Notes: generated by a model not told the origin, from the sequence alone. A DNA stretch of 64,000 bases from Edaphochlamys debaryana (GCA_016858145.1 JAEHOE010000004.1:2232001-2296000), one strand, 5' to 3'. Shown: positions 24,101 through 37,200, counted from the first letter of the stretch. Made by a program: numbers and translations.

Positions 24101-27100
24101 CGGCCGGGGGAGGGCGAGCCGCGGGCCGGGCTGCGGCCGGTGGCGCGGGTCGGGGTGCCGAAGATGAGGGTGTTGGTGGTGTGGGAGGTGTCGGCGGGGT
24201 TGTAGGAAGGCATGGCGTAGCCGCTGGAGCTGAGGGGCCGGTCACGGCCGGGCGTGCCGGCGCCAGAGCGAATGCTGGCGCCGCCACGGGGGCTCGTGGT
24301 GGGCGAGCCGAGCGTCGCTACGCCCGACGGCGGAGCCGGTGCCAGCGGAGGCCGCTGTGGAGAATGGGCCGACCGGGCCAGGCCGAAGCTGGCGGAGGCA
24401 TCGCTAGCAGCGGCCTCGGCGTAACCAGCAGCAGGGGCAGGGGAGGGCTCGAGCGGAAAGGCGGTCTGGGGCTGCGGCTGCGGCCGCACGTTCTTGACGG
24501 GCATCGTGGAGGCCGTGAGCGGGCCCATGGGCTGTACGACAGGCGCGCCCGTGCGCTGACTCAGCGTCGCCGTACGCTGCTCGGCAGCCATCTGAGAGGG
24601 GCTCGGCCGGCCGCCATGCCGGCTGCCGGCAGCGCCGGCGGCCGCCGGCGGGTCCAGGGAGAGGCGGCTGCCGGCGGCTGAGGCGGCGCAGGAGCGCACC
24701 CACCACAGCGCCAGCAGCTTGAGCAGCAGTGCGCGGGTGCGGGACGGCAACGCTAGGGCCACGGCGCTGCGGTGCGCGTGGGAGGAACGGGCCAGCAGGC
24801 GCCAGGCCGTGAAGGCGGCGTACAGGCTGTCGGCCTGCGGGGTTCAGGAGCATCCAGACTCTCAATCAAACCGTCAAGAGTCTCAGTGTAAGCAAATAAG
24901 GCGGTTGCAAGCTCATTCATCCTGAGACACTCGATCAACATATCAACGCTTACGCCGGAGGTTCCAAAGCTGCACCCACCAGCATGTGACGAGCTACCGT
25001 GGCCATCCTCCTCCGGCCCTCCGCTAGGCGCGCCGCCACGCCGTGCCAGGCCCCGAACGCGGAGCCCAGCCGCATGCGCTGCACGCGGCCCTGGGCCAGC
25101 GCTTGGCGGCCCCGGGTGGCGGCGCGAGTGGAGGCGTAGGCCTGCCACCACAGAAGCGCGGCAGACATCCTGCAGGGTAGGCGTTGTGTAAGTTTGCCTC
25201 ATCCTTGGAAGTGTGTGACGGGCGCTTGGTTCAGCCCCACAACGCGTGTTCGGGCGTTGGGTAGGTGCACCCTGAGGACGCGTCCCATAACGCAGGCAGT
25301 GACGGCTATTGCCCTTGAGCTCACCTGTGCTTCGCTGAGCGATCCAGAGCTGTCACCAGCCGCGACCTGCGCAACAGGTTTGGGGCCGACCCACATCAAT
25401 TTGAGCATGCCGCGTTACCATTTCTGAATTCGCACGTCCGCGCCCGGGCCCTCCGACCACAGCAATGTGACCTCTACCCTGCTCACCCATCCGCCCACCT
25501 GCGCCAAGCAGTGTGCACCGCCACCGCCCGCCAGCCCGCCAGGACCAGGGCGGATCGGGACAGCCCCGCCGCCTCCAGATGGCGGCGCAGCAGCGCCCGC
25601 CGCCGCCGCGCCTCACGCACCACGTGCAGCCACCCCCCGAGCGCCGCCGCCAGGAGGGAGGAGCTGCGGTGAACGACATGCTTTGCGAGCAGAGCGCGAA
25701 GGGAGCGCTGGGCGCTTGCCCAGCGGAACCATGCCTCCAGAACCTGACGGCGTGACATGGAACCCCACGCCAGCGCCACTGCGGCGCCCGCGTTACGCAG
25801 GCGGTGCGAGGCGGAGGCCGCCGAGCGCCAGTTGGTAAAGAAGGAGCGCAGGCGTGACGTGCAGGAGAAGTCGGCAAGGACGGAGCGGAGGGTGACGCGG
25901 GCGTGGGCGGCGCTGCGCCAGCCCGCGAAGGCGGAGACGGCCAGGCGGGAGAGGCGGCGAGCGGCTAACAGGTCAGCCTGCAGCACAAGGGACGGGGGAG
26001 GGGCAGAGGACGGAGCGCATCGGCTGCTTGCCTCGAGAGCGCGACCCACATGGCAGCCCTCAACCCTATGCCTCCAGGACATGCTCAATCCCTCTCCGCT
26101 CCTCCCCACACCTGGCAGCCCTGGGCCGTCCCAACCCACCTGCACCTCCACCCGCCGTGCCGCCAGCACCGCTCCCCGCCACGCCGTCAGCGCCACCGCC
26201 AGCCAGCCCTGCCGCACGGCGGCCAGCGCCTTGTGCAGCGCCGAGCGGCCCAGGGCGCGCTGCGCTGCGTGGATGCGCCAGGCCGCAAAGCTGCCCGACA
26301 GGATGCGGGCGGCGCGGCGCGCGGCGTAGGACAGCAGCGCTCGCTCCGCCCGCACGCGGGTGGTCAGCACCTGCTGCCAGCCCTGCAGCACGCGGGTCAT
26401 GACCATGTGCGCGCGCCGCTGCGGGATGCGGAGGAGCGGAAGGAAACGACAAAGGAGTTGCTTTTGTTAGAGAGAGCATGCCAGGGCTTGGAGCTAGGGA
26501 GCATCCAACAAACTCTGGGAGGCGCAGCCCTCGACCACAACACCACGCACCTGCACGGCCACCACAATGCGCGAGGCCGCCCCCGCCATGCCCCGCGCGC
26601 GGCCCAGCCAGGCCCAGAAGGCGCATGCCGCCAGCTCGCGGGCGTGCTTGCGGCGCGTCTTGAGGATGGCGGCCTTGTGGAAAACGATTTGGTCCACCAC
26701 CAGCCTGCGAGTGGAGTCCAGGTGGCGTGAGTCGGGTGCATTGCAACAGCTATGTCAGGACTCCAGCCAGGACTGCGTGCACCGTCTTCCGAAGAATGCA
26801 GTAACAGAGTCAAAAGCTGGTCTTCATATGGGCACACCCCACGCGTGACCCCGCCGCACCTCCAGCCCATGAGGATCCTGCGGTGCCGCGCCCGGGCCAT
26901 GGCGTCCGCCGCCAGCTGCTGCGTGCGCCGCAGCCAGGCCCTCAGCGCCGCGATGAGGGCGTCACGTGAGGCCACGTGGTGCGCCAACAGGGCCAGCTCC
27001 TCGTTCATGTGCACGCGGAGGAACTCGACCTGCAGGGCCGTGATGATGCAGGAAAGGCGGGTCGCATCTCGCAAGCGGTTAGCAGCAGCAAGGGTGCACG

Positions 27101-29655
27101 GGCAGTAGGAACTAGCAAAGAGAAATCCAAGCGAGGCCCCAGCCCCGGCCTTAAGTTAAGCTCCAGTGAACGTGCCCCGCCGCCCGTGCGCGTTGGCCCC
27201 TGCCCATATCCCGCCGACCTGGTTGATGGTGTTGAGCTTGAGCTCCTGCGTCTCCTCGAGCAGCGCCGCCAAGTCCGCCTCCAGGCCCTCCCGCAGCACC
27301 TTCTCGTGGTCCACGAACTTAAACCACTCCTGCAGTGGTGGTGGCGATGTGACGGGGGTGCAATGTGGTTGACGTTCAAGAGCAGGGATGTAAGATTTGG
27401 GTGTGCCGCCAAAATACAGGCCGAATGAGGGCCGACGAGAGCAAGCAAGTCCCAAGCAGCGCGCTGCCAGCCAGTTGAGGTGGAGGGGTGGCAGGGCGGC
27501 ACGCCTCGCAAGAGGAATCAAGGTTACATCGCCCCTGCGCGCTAGTGAACGGCCGCCAAAGGCGCCACCCACCACCCACCAGCACGAGCACGTTGCTGAT
27601 GCGGCGCAGGTTCTGGTCCTCCATGTTGCCCTCCTCGCTGATGACCGGCAGCGTGCGGGGCGTGGGCGCGAAGGAGGGCCCCACCGTCGCGCCCGGCAGG
27701 CCCAGGCCCGCGCCCAGCGACTGGTAGTGGCCCACGCGGACCACCTCCACGGACAGGCGGACCTGGAGGTAGGCGGGCGTAGGGGTCAGATGCAAGGGAC
27801 TTGGCGCAAACCCACATCGATGCTTATAATGGAGGTGGGATGGCTAGCATGCAAACCGCACGCTGAGGCCCGCTGTCCATATCGCACGCCGCACCTGCGG
27901 CAGGCGCCTGCTCTGGAACTCCATGTGCAGCCGCGTCCACGGCCCGGTGGCCCAGGCGTCGGTCAGCGGCTCCCACTGCTCCCACACGCCGCAGTTGGGG
28001 TTGAAGAACACCAGACGGTGCGGGGCCTTGCGCCGCGGCTGGAGGAACCGGTTGCCGGCGGCGCCCGAGCGGAAGCCGAAGAATGCACCCACCGGGGAGT
28101 TCTGCATTGCACATAACCGGTATGGGTACACGTAGGAAGCGGGCCACCTTAAAAGGTACTCTCAGGGTTTGGAGAGGGGATGCAAACTATGCAATGGTGC
28201 ACCCGGGTCTCACACCTGAGCCAGGACTTCCAGGAAGGCCAGGCCCTCGCTCTCGGGGGGCATATCCTCGGGAGCCTGCAGGAAGGCGCAGAAGGAGCTA
28301 AGGTGAGCAAGCTTTATCCCGATGAGCATTAAGCGTACCGTATCCATGCATGGCACGTTCCAGGGCCCGGTCAAACGGCTCCCACGGTACCGGCTGCCTA
28401 CCAGCCTCCGAGCCCTCAGGCCCCACTCAACCCAGGTCCACGCAGCGGTGCACGCTCCCGCCGAAGAAGTACTCCACGCCCCCCACCACCTACCTACCCC
28501 TAGTTACCTTGCCCTACGGCCCTGCCCATATAGATATACCGCCTTACCCTACCGCCCTGCCCCTTACCTGCACCAGGCACGTGTGCACGGCATCCTCCTT
28601 GTACGGCAGGCGCTGCTGCAGAGCGATGAAGGGCCGACCCTGTGGACGGGGCACGAGGCAGGGAGGAGAACATGTTTGGACAGGCAAGGCAAGGGTGCAT
28701 CAGCCGACGGCTACGGCTCATCCGCACCAGGGAGGAGCCGACCCACATCGCGGTGCGCCAGGGCTGCATCGGTATCCCCGCACGCCTGCATCCGACCCCT
28801 TCAGCTAGCCACAACTCAACCCAGCCTTGTAACCCACAGCTTAGCCCATGCCCCAGCCCAAAACGCGAATGTAGAACCCGAGGTACCCACGGCCCAGCCA
28901 TGGCGCCAGGACCGTGCCCCGCATACCTGTTGCATGAACATGACTACGTCTCCCGTAGCGAGGCCCTGCTTGCCCTCGCTGGAGCGCACCAGCGCGCGGG
29001 GTTCAGCCGTGCCTGAAGGGCGATCCAGATCAAGCATAAGTGCCGGCTAACGGGGCAGGGAGCGCCGGGTCATCGCCTACACAGGGCCCGCAGTAGGCTA
29101 GAGGGGCCCCTCCGGTTCAACCTCTTGGCACACGAGAACCCATCCGTGGAGGCACGCACCTGCCATGCTGGTTCGCTGCGAGGCGCCCACGTAGACGGAG
29201 GAGTGGTACGAGTGCTCCGACCCGGGGGAGTGTACCGCTACTGACTCCCCGGCAACGGCGTCCCAGCGGTGGTGGGTTACGTACATCGACGAAGCGCCCG
29301 GCATGTCCGGGGAGTTGCGGGACGACGCGAACTCAACGCTCTGCTGGCCGATGCTGGGATAGGCGTTGAAGCTGCTGCCAGCTGCGCCTGACCGGAGGAC
29401 ATCAGCATCCACGCTGGGGGGCCCGTCCGCGACAGGGAAGACGCTAGGGTAGCGCGTGCCAGCCTCCCCAGCTGGCGGAAGGGGTAGCTGGAGGCTCAGC
29501 TCCGGCTCTGTCAGTTCCGATTCATATTGTAGCTGGTCATCCGAAGGCCCTGGCTGGTCGTGTGCTGGGTCTGGCGACTCTGCGAGAGGTAGGTCCCCAT
29601 GCTGGGCCACCTCGGCAGGCACCTCGCCCACCGTCTCGCTAGGTTCCCCGCTCAT
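18179..29655 (-). CDS. Large SFI1-like protein with centrin-binding-type helical repeats
   Basis: Many exons on the minus strand encode a long array of helical repeats of the form L..AF..W......R, the hallmark of SFI1 centrin-binding repeats. Examples are RALLSVAFAAWLSHAQRLR (exon about 20580-21220), HQQSFLARAFAAWVDV and RRALAGAFSRWRWAAEAAAE (22524-22890), SRLAVSAFAGWRSAAHAR and SRLRSFFTNWRSAASASHR (25500-25980), and ARILSGSFAAWRIHAAQR (26200-26400). The N-terminus (MSGEPSETVGEVPAEVAQHG, 29655-29160) is acidic and Ser/Pro-rich. The exon near 27880-28110 (GAFFGFRSGAAGNRFLQPRR, LVFFNPNCGVWEQWEPL) resembles a fascin/DUF569-type beta-trefoil strand pair. A coiled-coil exon (LREGLEADLAALLEETQELK) lies near 27200-27330. 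A roughly 330-residue Ser/Pro/Ala linker (about 23700-24700) splits the array. The final exon, 19628-18179, is Ala-rich and ends in an acidic tail. Likely role: centrin-binding scaffold at basal bodies, centrosomes or fibres. Exact exon edges were not all solved. Confidence 0.8.
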
Positions 29656-30321
29656 TGCTGTTCCGTTGTCTTGCTATTCATCGCCTCCAGATAAGTTCGA
29701 AAGCAGACGACGCGTAGGCGACGGGCTCGACAGGGGCGGACTCGCGGAGTCGCGCTAGGTGTTTGTTGCCGCGACGCTGTCCTGTTCCTCGAGGGACTCC
29801 CGTAAAGTAAGCCGTGGAGCGGGTGCCCGGGCATGCAAGTCCAGCAAGGACAAGCAAGTGCAGCACCCCTCGGCTTCTGCCTCAGCTGCTGGAGACGTGC
29901 ATGCTCATGTCTGTATCTATGCTATGCTAAATGGCTTGTATGTGTGTGTCCTGGCGACGGTACTCCCGCACTGCAACAAGCTGCCGCGATTGCCCGCCAA
30001 GAAGGCTGGGCCGATCGCCTTGCTGGCCTTCCTGTCTGTCGCCTTGATCTTACACACCTCAACCTCGACTCACCGCAGTGCTAGCTAGCTCCGTGTGAAA
30101 GCGGTCCAACACCACTCCAAGACGATTCTTGCTGTTGACCGCTTTCTGCTCGCGGCAACGCGCGTTCTAGGTAGATCAGCACAAGCTCTCACCTTAGCCA
30201 GGCGACGGCCTATTGCCGGGGCTACTTGGCGTTCAACTTCTTTGACGAGGGAGGCGTGGGCCTGGAGGGACCCTCGCTCAGCTCCTGCTGACGCGGCGGC
30301 CTCCAGAGACCTACGGGCGCG
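29656..30321. promoter_or_regulatory. Divergent promoter region between the SFI1-like gene and BUB3
   Basis: A 666-bp gap between a minus-strand ATG (29655) and a plus-strand ATG (30322) must hold both 5' UTRs and promoters. It is noticeably less GC-rich than the flanking exons. No exon is visible. The two neighbours both act in mitosis, so a shared bidirectional promoter is possible, but this is inferred only from orientation. Confidence 0.45.
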
Positions 30322-33300
30322 ATGGCCGCAGCACCGGTTTACCTCGGCGAGCCGGTAGAGGCGCCGCCTTCGGATGGCATCTCGCGGGTAGTCTTTAGCC
30401 ACACTAGCGACCTGCTGCTGGCGTCTTCATGGGACAAGGTAATGGGGCCGATGGGGAGGGGGGAGGGGGGAGAACCCGTCAAGGGGCGGCCGGGGGCGCC
30501 AGACGGAGGACCGGGGCCCCAACCCACATAACAACACACCGTGTGGGTTCCAACTCGAGCACCCGTGCCGTTACAGCGCCAGCTTGTAGCTTCCCAGTGC
30601 CCTCGTTCTGCTCACAGACGGCACGGACAGCTGGAGGGCGACACAGCGGACGCCACAGGGGACGGCTTCGTGTCTGGGGCCGCCGCACTGCCAGGACCGC
30701 ATCGCACCACCCTCAGCACCTAAACGCACCCTCACCCCTGCCTACGTGTGCCCCCTGCACCCCATCACCCCTCGCTCTGAAGCGCCCCGCCTCATCCCTC
30801 TACCCATACCTTGAACTCCCGATGCACAGAACCTGCACCTGTATGACGCATCCTCGCGGCTGCCCCGTGCCTCATACGGCCACCAAGCGCCGCTGCTGGA
30901 CTGCGCCTTTGAAAGCGACAGCGCGGCCTATGCTGCGGGTCTTGACGGACAGATCAGGAGGTGGGACCAGTTGGGCTGTCAGCATTAGGATGTTTCGAGA
31001 CTTAGCGGCATGGTTCCACACGGGAGGGTGGGATGCTTGCTCTGTCCGCTAGGGTAACCTCTCACAATGGCCGTGCCGGTGCGCTCCAGGTTTGACCTCA
31101 CCACGACCAGCGGCTCGGTCCTCGGAACGCATGGGCAGGCGGTGCAGGCGGTTGCCTGGCTCGGGGGGAGAGGTGAGGCGCTGGGGTCAGGAATAACCAG
31201 AGGAAGGCAAGAACGCGCGGTCCAGGGGTCACGAGGGTCGGCAATCCGGCCAGGGTTCAAACTGTGTGGCACAGGCCCGAGTGGGTAGGGCCGGGTTGAG
31301 GTAAGCTGGTCCCTCAGCCCCAAGGGAGGTTGGAAGCGGACGGTCTTGCGTTGCTCCGGCGGCAGGGCAGGGCCAAGGGAAGTGGGCATGCATGGCTAGG
31401 TCCTGAGGCGGTCCCCCTCCTGGTCCCTCCGCCGCCGCCATCCCCGCAGGCCTGCTCGTGAGCGGCAGCTGGGACCAGACGTTGCGGCTGTGGGACCCGC
31501 GGACGCCGCAGGTGCGGGCGCATGCGGGCCGGGCCGGGACTTTCTTTGATCCTTCCTCTGCTTCGGCCTTGGGCTTAACCCGCCCCTCTGCAGGCACTGA
31601 CAGGCAACCTATGCCCCTGAATGGCTCAACCCTACCCCTTCACCCATGGGTCCTTTCACCCATTGCTCAGCAAGGCTTCCCTGGCGCAGGCGCGATCCCG
31701 CTCAGCAACAAACACTCCCCCCTGGCCCCCGCCCCACAGGCCTGCGTGTCCACCGTGACCCTGCCCGGCAAGGTGTACGCCATGTCCGCGGGGCAGGACC
31801 GACTGGTGGTGGGCACCTCGGGGCGGCACGTGCTCATCTACGACATACGCAGGTGTGACGGCGACGTTGACGGCGTTGTACGGCACGGGTTCGCCGGTCA
31901 CGTGCATACGGCATCTCCCGGAGCCTGCGCAGCATGGCCGTGGCCGGGTCGACCCCTCGTTGCTGCTGTACGTCCCGCATACCCACCCACACCCGCCTGT
32001 TCACCGCCCGCACCCCCGCACCCCAAGCCCCACCCCCCGCGCCTGCACCCCACACCCCTGCACCCCAACCACCGCCCCACACCCCTGCACCCCACTCCCC
32101 TGTACCCCACTCCCCTGCACCCCACTCCCCTCCCTGCAGCCTCTGCTCCGGCGGCTCCACGCCCGAGCAGCACCGCGAGTCCTCCCTCAAGTTCCAGACA
32201 CGCTCCGTGGCCGTGTACACGGACGGGCGGGGCTACGCGCTGGGCTCCGTGGAGGGGCGGGTGGCGATGGAGTTCTTCGACGCAGCGGACGCGCAGGTGC
32301 GGACGGCTGGCGGGGGATAAGGGAGAACTGGGAAGGCAGGCAACAAGGCGGGGCTGGACGTGTTGGACTGCAAGGCGTTACCGGTACTCCCAGGGGGGAA
32401 CGCGGGGGGAAGGGCTGTGTCTGGGAGGCCGCCTCTTTGACGCACCGGACGCGCAGGTGCGGACGGCTGGTGAGGGTAGCGGAGGGAAAGTGGCTGGGTG
32501 CGGGTGCGTGTTGGACGGGTTCGGGCCAGGTGGGCACATCGGCGCGGCAGTTACCCCGCACATCCGCCCCACTTCTAAGCCGCTGGTGACCGCTGGGGAT
32601 GGAGGTTCGTGCGGCAAGCCAGGGGGTGCCGGGCTCCTGGACCGGGATGAGCTTGACAGAGAGGCGAAACCGGTGCGCCTGCCCACCTTGTCCTGCCCAC
32701 CGCCCACCGCCCACAGGCCAACAAATACGCATTCAAGTGCCACCGCCGCAACGAGAACGGCCAGGACGTGGTCTACCCCGTGCACTCCATCGCTTTCCAC
32801 TCGGGTGAGGGCCTTAAATGAGGGGCGGATCGCTTGATTATGATACTGCCACATGGCGATCCGTTTCGATGGGGCTGAGGCAGGGCCGGCGGCTAAGGGG
32901 TACACCATTAACCGACGGGCCCCACACGGGCAGGCCTGTCCACGTCATTCCCTCCCTCTCATCCTCCCCCTCACCCCACCCTCCCATCCACCCGCTGCGC
33001 ACCCCAGGCTACGGCACCTTCGCCACCGGCGGCGGCGACGGCGTCATCTGCATCTGGGACGGCGACAACAAGAAGCGGCTGTTCCAGTCGGCTCGCTACC
33101 CCACGTCGGTAGCTTCCATGAGCTTCTCGCGCAATGGCGACATGCTGGCGGTCGCCGCGTCGTACGCGTACGAGCAGGGCGAGCGGGACCACCCCGCCGA
33201 CGCCATCTACATCCGTGCCGTACAGGTGCGTGTGTGCGCGTCTGCAGTGGGCGCGGCCTCTCGCGTTCTCTCAAGATGGTTCAACCTAACACCCCACAAA

Positions 33301-33463
33301 GAAGCGGTGGTCCCCTTCGCGCCATGCCTCCCTCGAAGGCAAAGTGGAACTAAGGGATGATTGTTGCAGGCTAACGCCCCGGACGTTTTCCCTACGCCAT
33401 GTCTCCGTTTGCCAACCACAGGACGCCGAGGTGCGGCCCAAGGCGCGGAAGCCCGCGGCGTGA
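30322..33463 (+). CDS. BUB3: BUB3, mitotic checkpoint WD40 protein (9 exons, 336 aa)
   Basis: Nine phase-consistent exons give 1011 nt: 30322-30438, 30830-30960, 31090-31172, 31450-31511, 31740-31852, 32140-32296, 32717-32804, 33008-33225, 33422-33463. The product is a WD40 propeller close in length to human BUB3 (328 aa). It shares the family signatures [93 protein letters not shown] and [12 protein letters not shown], plus the tail [10 protein letters not shown] and DAEVRPK. BUB3 binds MELT-phosphorylated KNL1 and recruits BUB1/BUBR1 to unattached kinetochores; the related RAE1 does not carry this C-terminal pattern. The start is the first ATG giving the conserved N-terminal blade. All introns are GT-AG. 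Confidence 0.95.
32425..32472 (+). repeat. Partial duplicate of the BUB3 exon 6 end and its donor, inside intron 6
   Basis: GGACGCGCAGGTGCGGACGG occurs at about 32288-32307, spanning the true exon 6 end and GT donor, and again at about 32448-32467. The upstream TTTGACGCACCG resembles the exon's TTCGACGCAGCG. The copy carries an intact-looking donor but no acceptor-defined exon before it. It is an intronic decoy left by a local duplication. Confidence 0.7.
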
Positions 33464-34251
33464 TCTGGGGAAGTGCCGCGCAGCTATCAAGGCCCCATGT
33501 GGCTGGACGTATGTGGGCACAGGCGAGGGCAGGCGCTGGGAGGAGACGTGCTGCACCGTGCAGGACGCGTGCGGGGACAGCCGGGAAGGAGGCCGGATCG
33601 AGGAGGCACAAGTGAGCAGCCAGGGGGCACGCGTGGCCGAGCGCGGAGTGCAAGCGTTTGGGTGCGCCAGGACTGGGGCGGGGAGGGCTAGCCGAACGGA
33701 TTAGGGCTGGCGATGGGGGAGGAGGACTCCGAGCCAGCCCTCCAGCCGGCTCAGGCCAGGGCTGAGTAAACGCCCCTTCTGTTTGGGGCAGGACGGCTGG
33801 GGTCGTGCATACTGCTTGCCAGGGTGGTGTTTGGGGCTGCACTCGACAGAACCGGACCGGACTGGAACGCAGGGCCGTGGTGTAACGGAGCTGAGGTGCT
33901 TTGTGTCTCAGGGCGGATGCAGGGGGGTTTCACAGCCAACGGCGCACGGCAGGGCCCGGGCCGGTAGCCGGGCCCTGGGCGGGGAAGCCTGTGTACCGTC
34001 CGCTGGGAGGGCCGGGGCAGCGAGGGGGTTGCCGTGCATGGGTGCCGTGACGTGGAGGTCCCAGTATCGTCAGCTCACAAGCCCAGCTTTGGCCTCCGCG
34101 CAGCCGCCTTCCCTTTTGCCATATTGCACGGCCCTGAAGGCCCTATTCCCGCAGCCGTTCTCAGGAAGAAACTCGCGCCTGCTCGCGCGCCCGCGCGGCT
34201 CCCCCCTCTCGGCCGCGGCTGCGGCCCAGCCCTGGTCAGCCGCCGGGCGCC
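33464..34251. other. BUB3 3' UTR and upstream region of the DnaJ-fusion gene
   Basis: The region contains the TGTAA signal at 33881-33885 and an ACCGGACCGGACTGG string at about 33851. No coding exon is recognisable. The 3' part should contain the promoter and 5' UTR of the gene starting at 34252. Confidence 0.4.
33881..33885 (+). terminator. Candidate TGTAA poly(A) signal for BUB3
   Basis: TGTAA is the standard poly(A) signal of Chlamydomonas-type nuclear genes. It occurs here 418 bp after the BUB3 stop codon, a normal 3' UTR length for volvocine algae. Confidence 0.55.
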
Positions 34252-37200
34252 ATGCGGCTCACACGGGTGGACGCCTTTGCTGCGCTGGAGCTTCAGGCAA
34301 GCGAGGGAGCGGCTCGAGCCTGCCTGGCGCGGTGCTGCCCCAGCCGCGAGACTAGCGGCGCGAAAAGTCGGGGCGCGGGGGCCCGGACGCCCGGCAGGAC
34401 AGCGCGCTCGCGCCTTGCTTCGCGTTTGCCCAAACTAGCTAGCTAGGCCAGCAGCTCAACCAGGCCCGCCGCTCTGCTCGTCGCCCGTGAGGCGGCCCGT
34501 GAGGGACCCCACGCCGCTGTAGTCCGTCGGCCGGATTTGCTCGCCCCTTCCCACTTCCCACGGCCCCCGCCATTGCCGCCATCCCCCACGCAACCCCCCA
34601 CCCCACCCCAGGAGGATGCGTCGGAGGACGAGGTGCGCTCCGCCTACAAGCGCCTGGCGCTCAAATGGTGGGATACCGGTACATGGGGATGAACGGGGGG
34701 GGGGGTCGGGCGGCACGCCGGCAAAGGGGAACGGAGGAGGAAGAGTGGCGCAGCCTGGTGGCCTGGAGCAGCACACCTACGCATTTTCAGCCTCCGGAGG
34801 AACGGAGGTTGAAGGAGGGCCACAGCCAAATGACCGGGCCCAGGCCCAGGGGGGGCCCGGGGGGGGGCCTGGAGCAGGACACGTGTCAGCCTCCTGCCGT
34901 CGGCCGGGCGTCATGTCCGCATCAAGCAGCAGGGCTTCGGCAAGGACAATTGCTCCGCTGGCGTTCGCCTGGGGGCTTGCTGTCATTCCCTCTGTCGCTT
35001 CCCTGTCATGTTGCCCCCCCTTGGCCCCTCTCCACCCCCACGTCCTCAGCCACCCCGACAAGGTACCCGAGGGGGAGCGAGAGGCCGCCACCGCCCGCTT
35101 CCAGACCGTCAGCGCGGCCTACGCCCGACTGACCCAGGTGGGATTCCGCGGAATATTCTCAGGGGCGGGGACAAGGGCGCTACGGAACGTGCCGAGGACA
35201 AGGGCGTCATGGGTGTGCACCCTCGGTGTGCATCCCAACTGGGCGTCATAGGGGGAGGTTAGGGAGAGTGTCCGATCCTTACCGCAGCCCAGCTGAGGTG
35301 TGAGATGACGGACTGAGTACGTGCAGGGTTCATTCCCCGCCTTGATCCTTGTCAGCACCCAGAGTCTGATTCGGATGAGGACATGGACATGGATCCGGAT
35401 CTGGCGGAGGACCTCTTCGCCGCCATGTTTGCGGACTTCCTCTTTGGCCGGGCGTACGGCAGATCGCACGGTGGCGGGCACGGCCGGGGACCATTCCGAG
35501 GACCCGGCGGCGGCCCGTTCGGGCCGTTCCCCTTTGGTCCGTTTGCGGGCCCGTTTGGGCCTCCCTTCGGCCCCTTTGGCGGCCCGTTTGGCCCGTTTGG
35601 GCCTGGCATGGGTCCAAGAGGTGGGCAACCGCGTACGGGGCGGCCGCCGCACGACTACGGCTACAGCAGCGACGATGACGAGGATTGGCCGTACGGCGGA
35701 GGGCGGCGCGGCGGCGGCGCGAGCGGATCCCGGGCCCCACCGCCGGAGCCCAAGACAAAGACGCCGGTGGGTCATTCCGAGCGACGGGGGCCGACAGCGA
35801 CGATGCTCTGCGGGATGGGGGTCAAGATACAATGCCATTGACGGGCAGGGCGAGGCAGGGCGCTCTGTGTCTCTGCTTGCCTTGACTTGCTTACGTGCTC
35901 AGCTCGCCTGTTCCTGAAAAGAGTCCAAGTCCCAGCCGACCCGCTTGCCGGTTCCTCGGCCCCCACGGCCCCCGCCTCAGGAGGAGCTGCGGCGGGAGCA
36001 GGTGCTGGCGGCTCCCCCCGTGCCCTCCCTCGTGCGGGCGTCACAGCGGGACCTGGTCCTCGAGGTACGGGTGGAGGGCCGCATAAGGGAGTCGGGCAAA
36101 GCGGGGGTTGCTTGATCAGTTTGGGAATTGAGGGTTTGGCATGCGTCATTTGCTTGAGCCTACGGTTTCACCCGATGCACTCGGACTGCCCCTGCGGCTC
36201 TGTGTGGCCCCCGCCCTCCTTCTGTTACTCCTGCCCCGCCTCCCATTCCGTGCCCCTTCACCCGTCCCAGCCTTCGACCGCAGTGCTTCCCGCGGGTGTG
36301 GCCGCCGAGATGGCCATCCGCGCCGTCGAGCCGGAGGCTGGTGGCGGCGGCGGCCAGCGGCGACGCCGTGGGGGAGCTGGCGGCGGCCGCGGCGGCGGCA
36401 GCGCCTGGCAGACCCTCCGGCCGGCCAAGGGCGAGACGATTGTAGTGGCACCGGGGCTCAAGCCAGGTGCGTGCTTGAAAGCACAGTTGTGGGAAGGGCT
36501 AAAGATATGTAAACAGCCCTCTCCATGCCGGAGGGGTTTGAGTTTATCTCTCTGCTGCGAAGTCCACACCCTAGCCTTCCCTTTCGTGTAACCAACCCTC
36601 TCTTTGCTGGAGCAGATTTGGAACTGCAACCCCCCTTTTCGCATTACAAACCTGACTCCCCACCCCAGGGACGCCGTACCAGGTCCGGGCCCGCCTGGGC
36701 CTGTCGGGTGCCCACACCTGGAGCGGGTCCACGGACTGGCGGCCCTGGGGCCCGCATGTCATCTTTGCAACCAGCCCCGGGCTTGGGGCGGGCCCCGCCC
36801 GTGCGCCAGCTTCTGCCCCAACCGAGCCCCGAGAGCCTCAGGGCGATGAGGACGGCCTCAAGGAGGCCGAGGAGGAGGGCGCGGACCGGGGCGACGTTGA
36901 GGGCGATAGGGAGGCCGGCGATGATGGGGATGGGAATGGGGAGGAGGCCGGCAGGGCTGACGGCGGCGACGGCGAGGCTGCCGCTGGGGAAGACACCGAC
37001 GGCGAAAACACCGAGGGGGAGGATGTGGACGCGGCGGAGGCGGGTGAGGAGGCAGAGGAGGAGGGGCCATCAGATCCCTCCACGCCGCCGACGCCCTCCC
37101 CATCCCAGTCCCCGCGTCGGCCCGACGCCGGTCGTCCGCCCAAGCCCGCCACTCCCGGCGGCGCCTCCAGTGGCAGCAGCGGCGCCAGGGCCAGCGGCGG

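Noticed and set aside
23353..24681. 442-codon plus-strand ORF opposite the SFI1-like gene
   Set aside because: Gly/Arg/Ala shadow of a minus-strand exon that contains SFI1 repeats at both ends.
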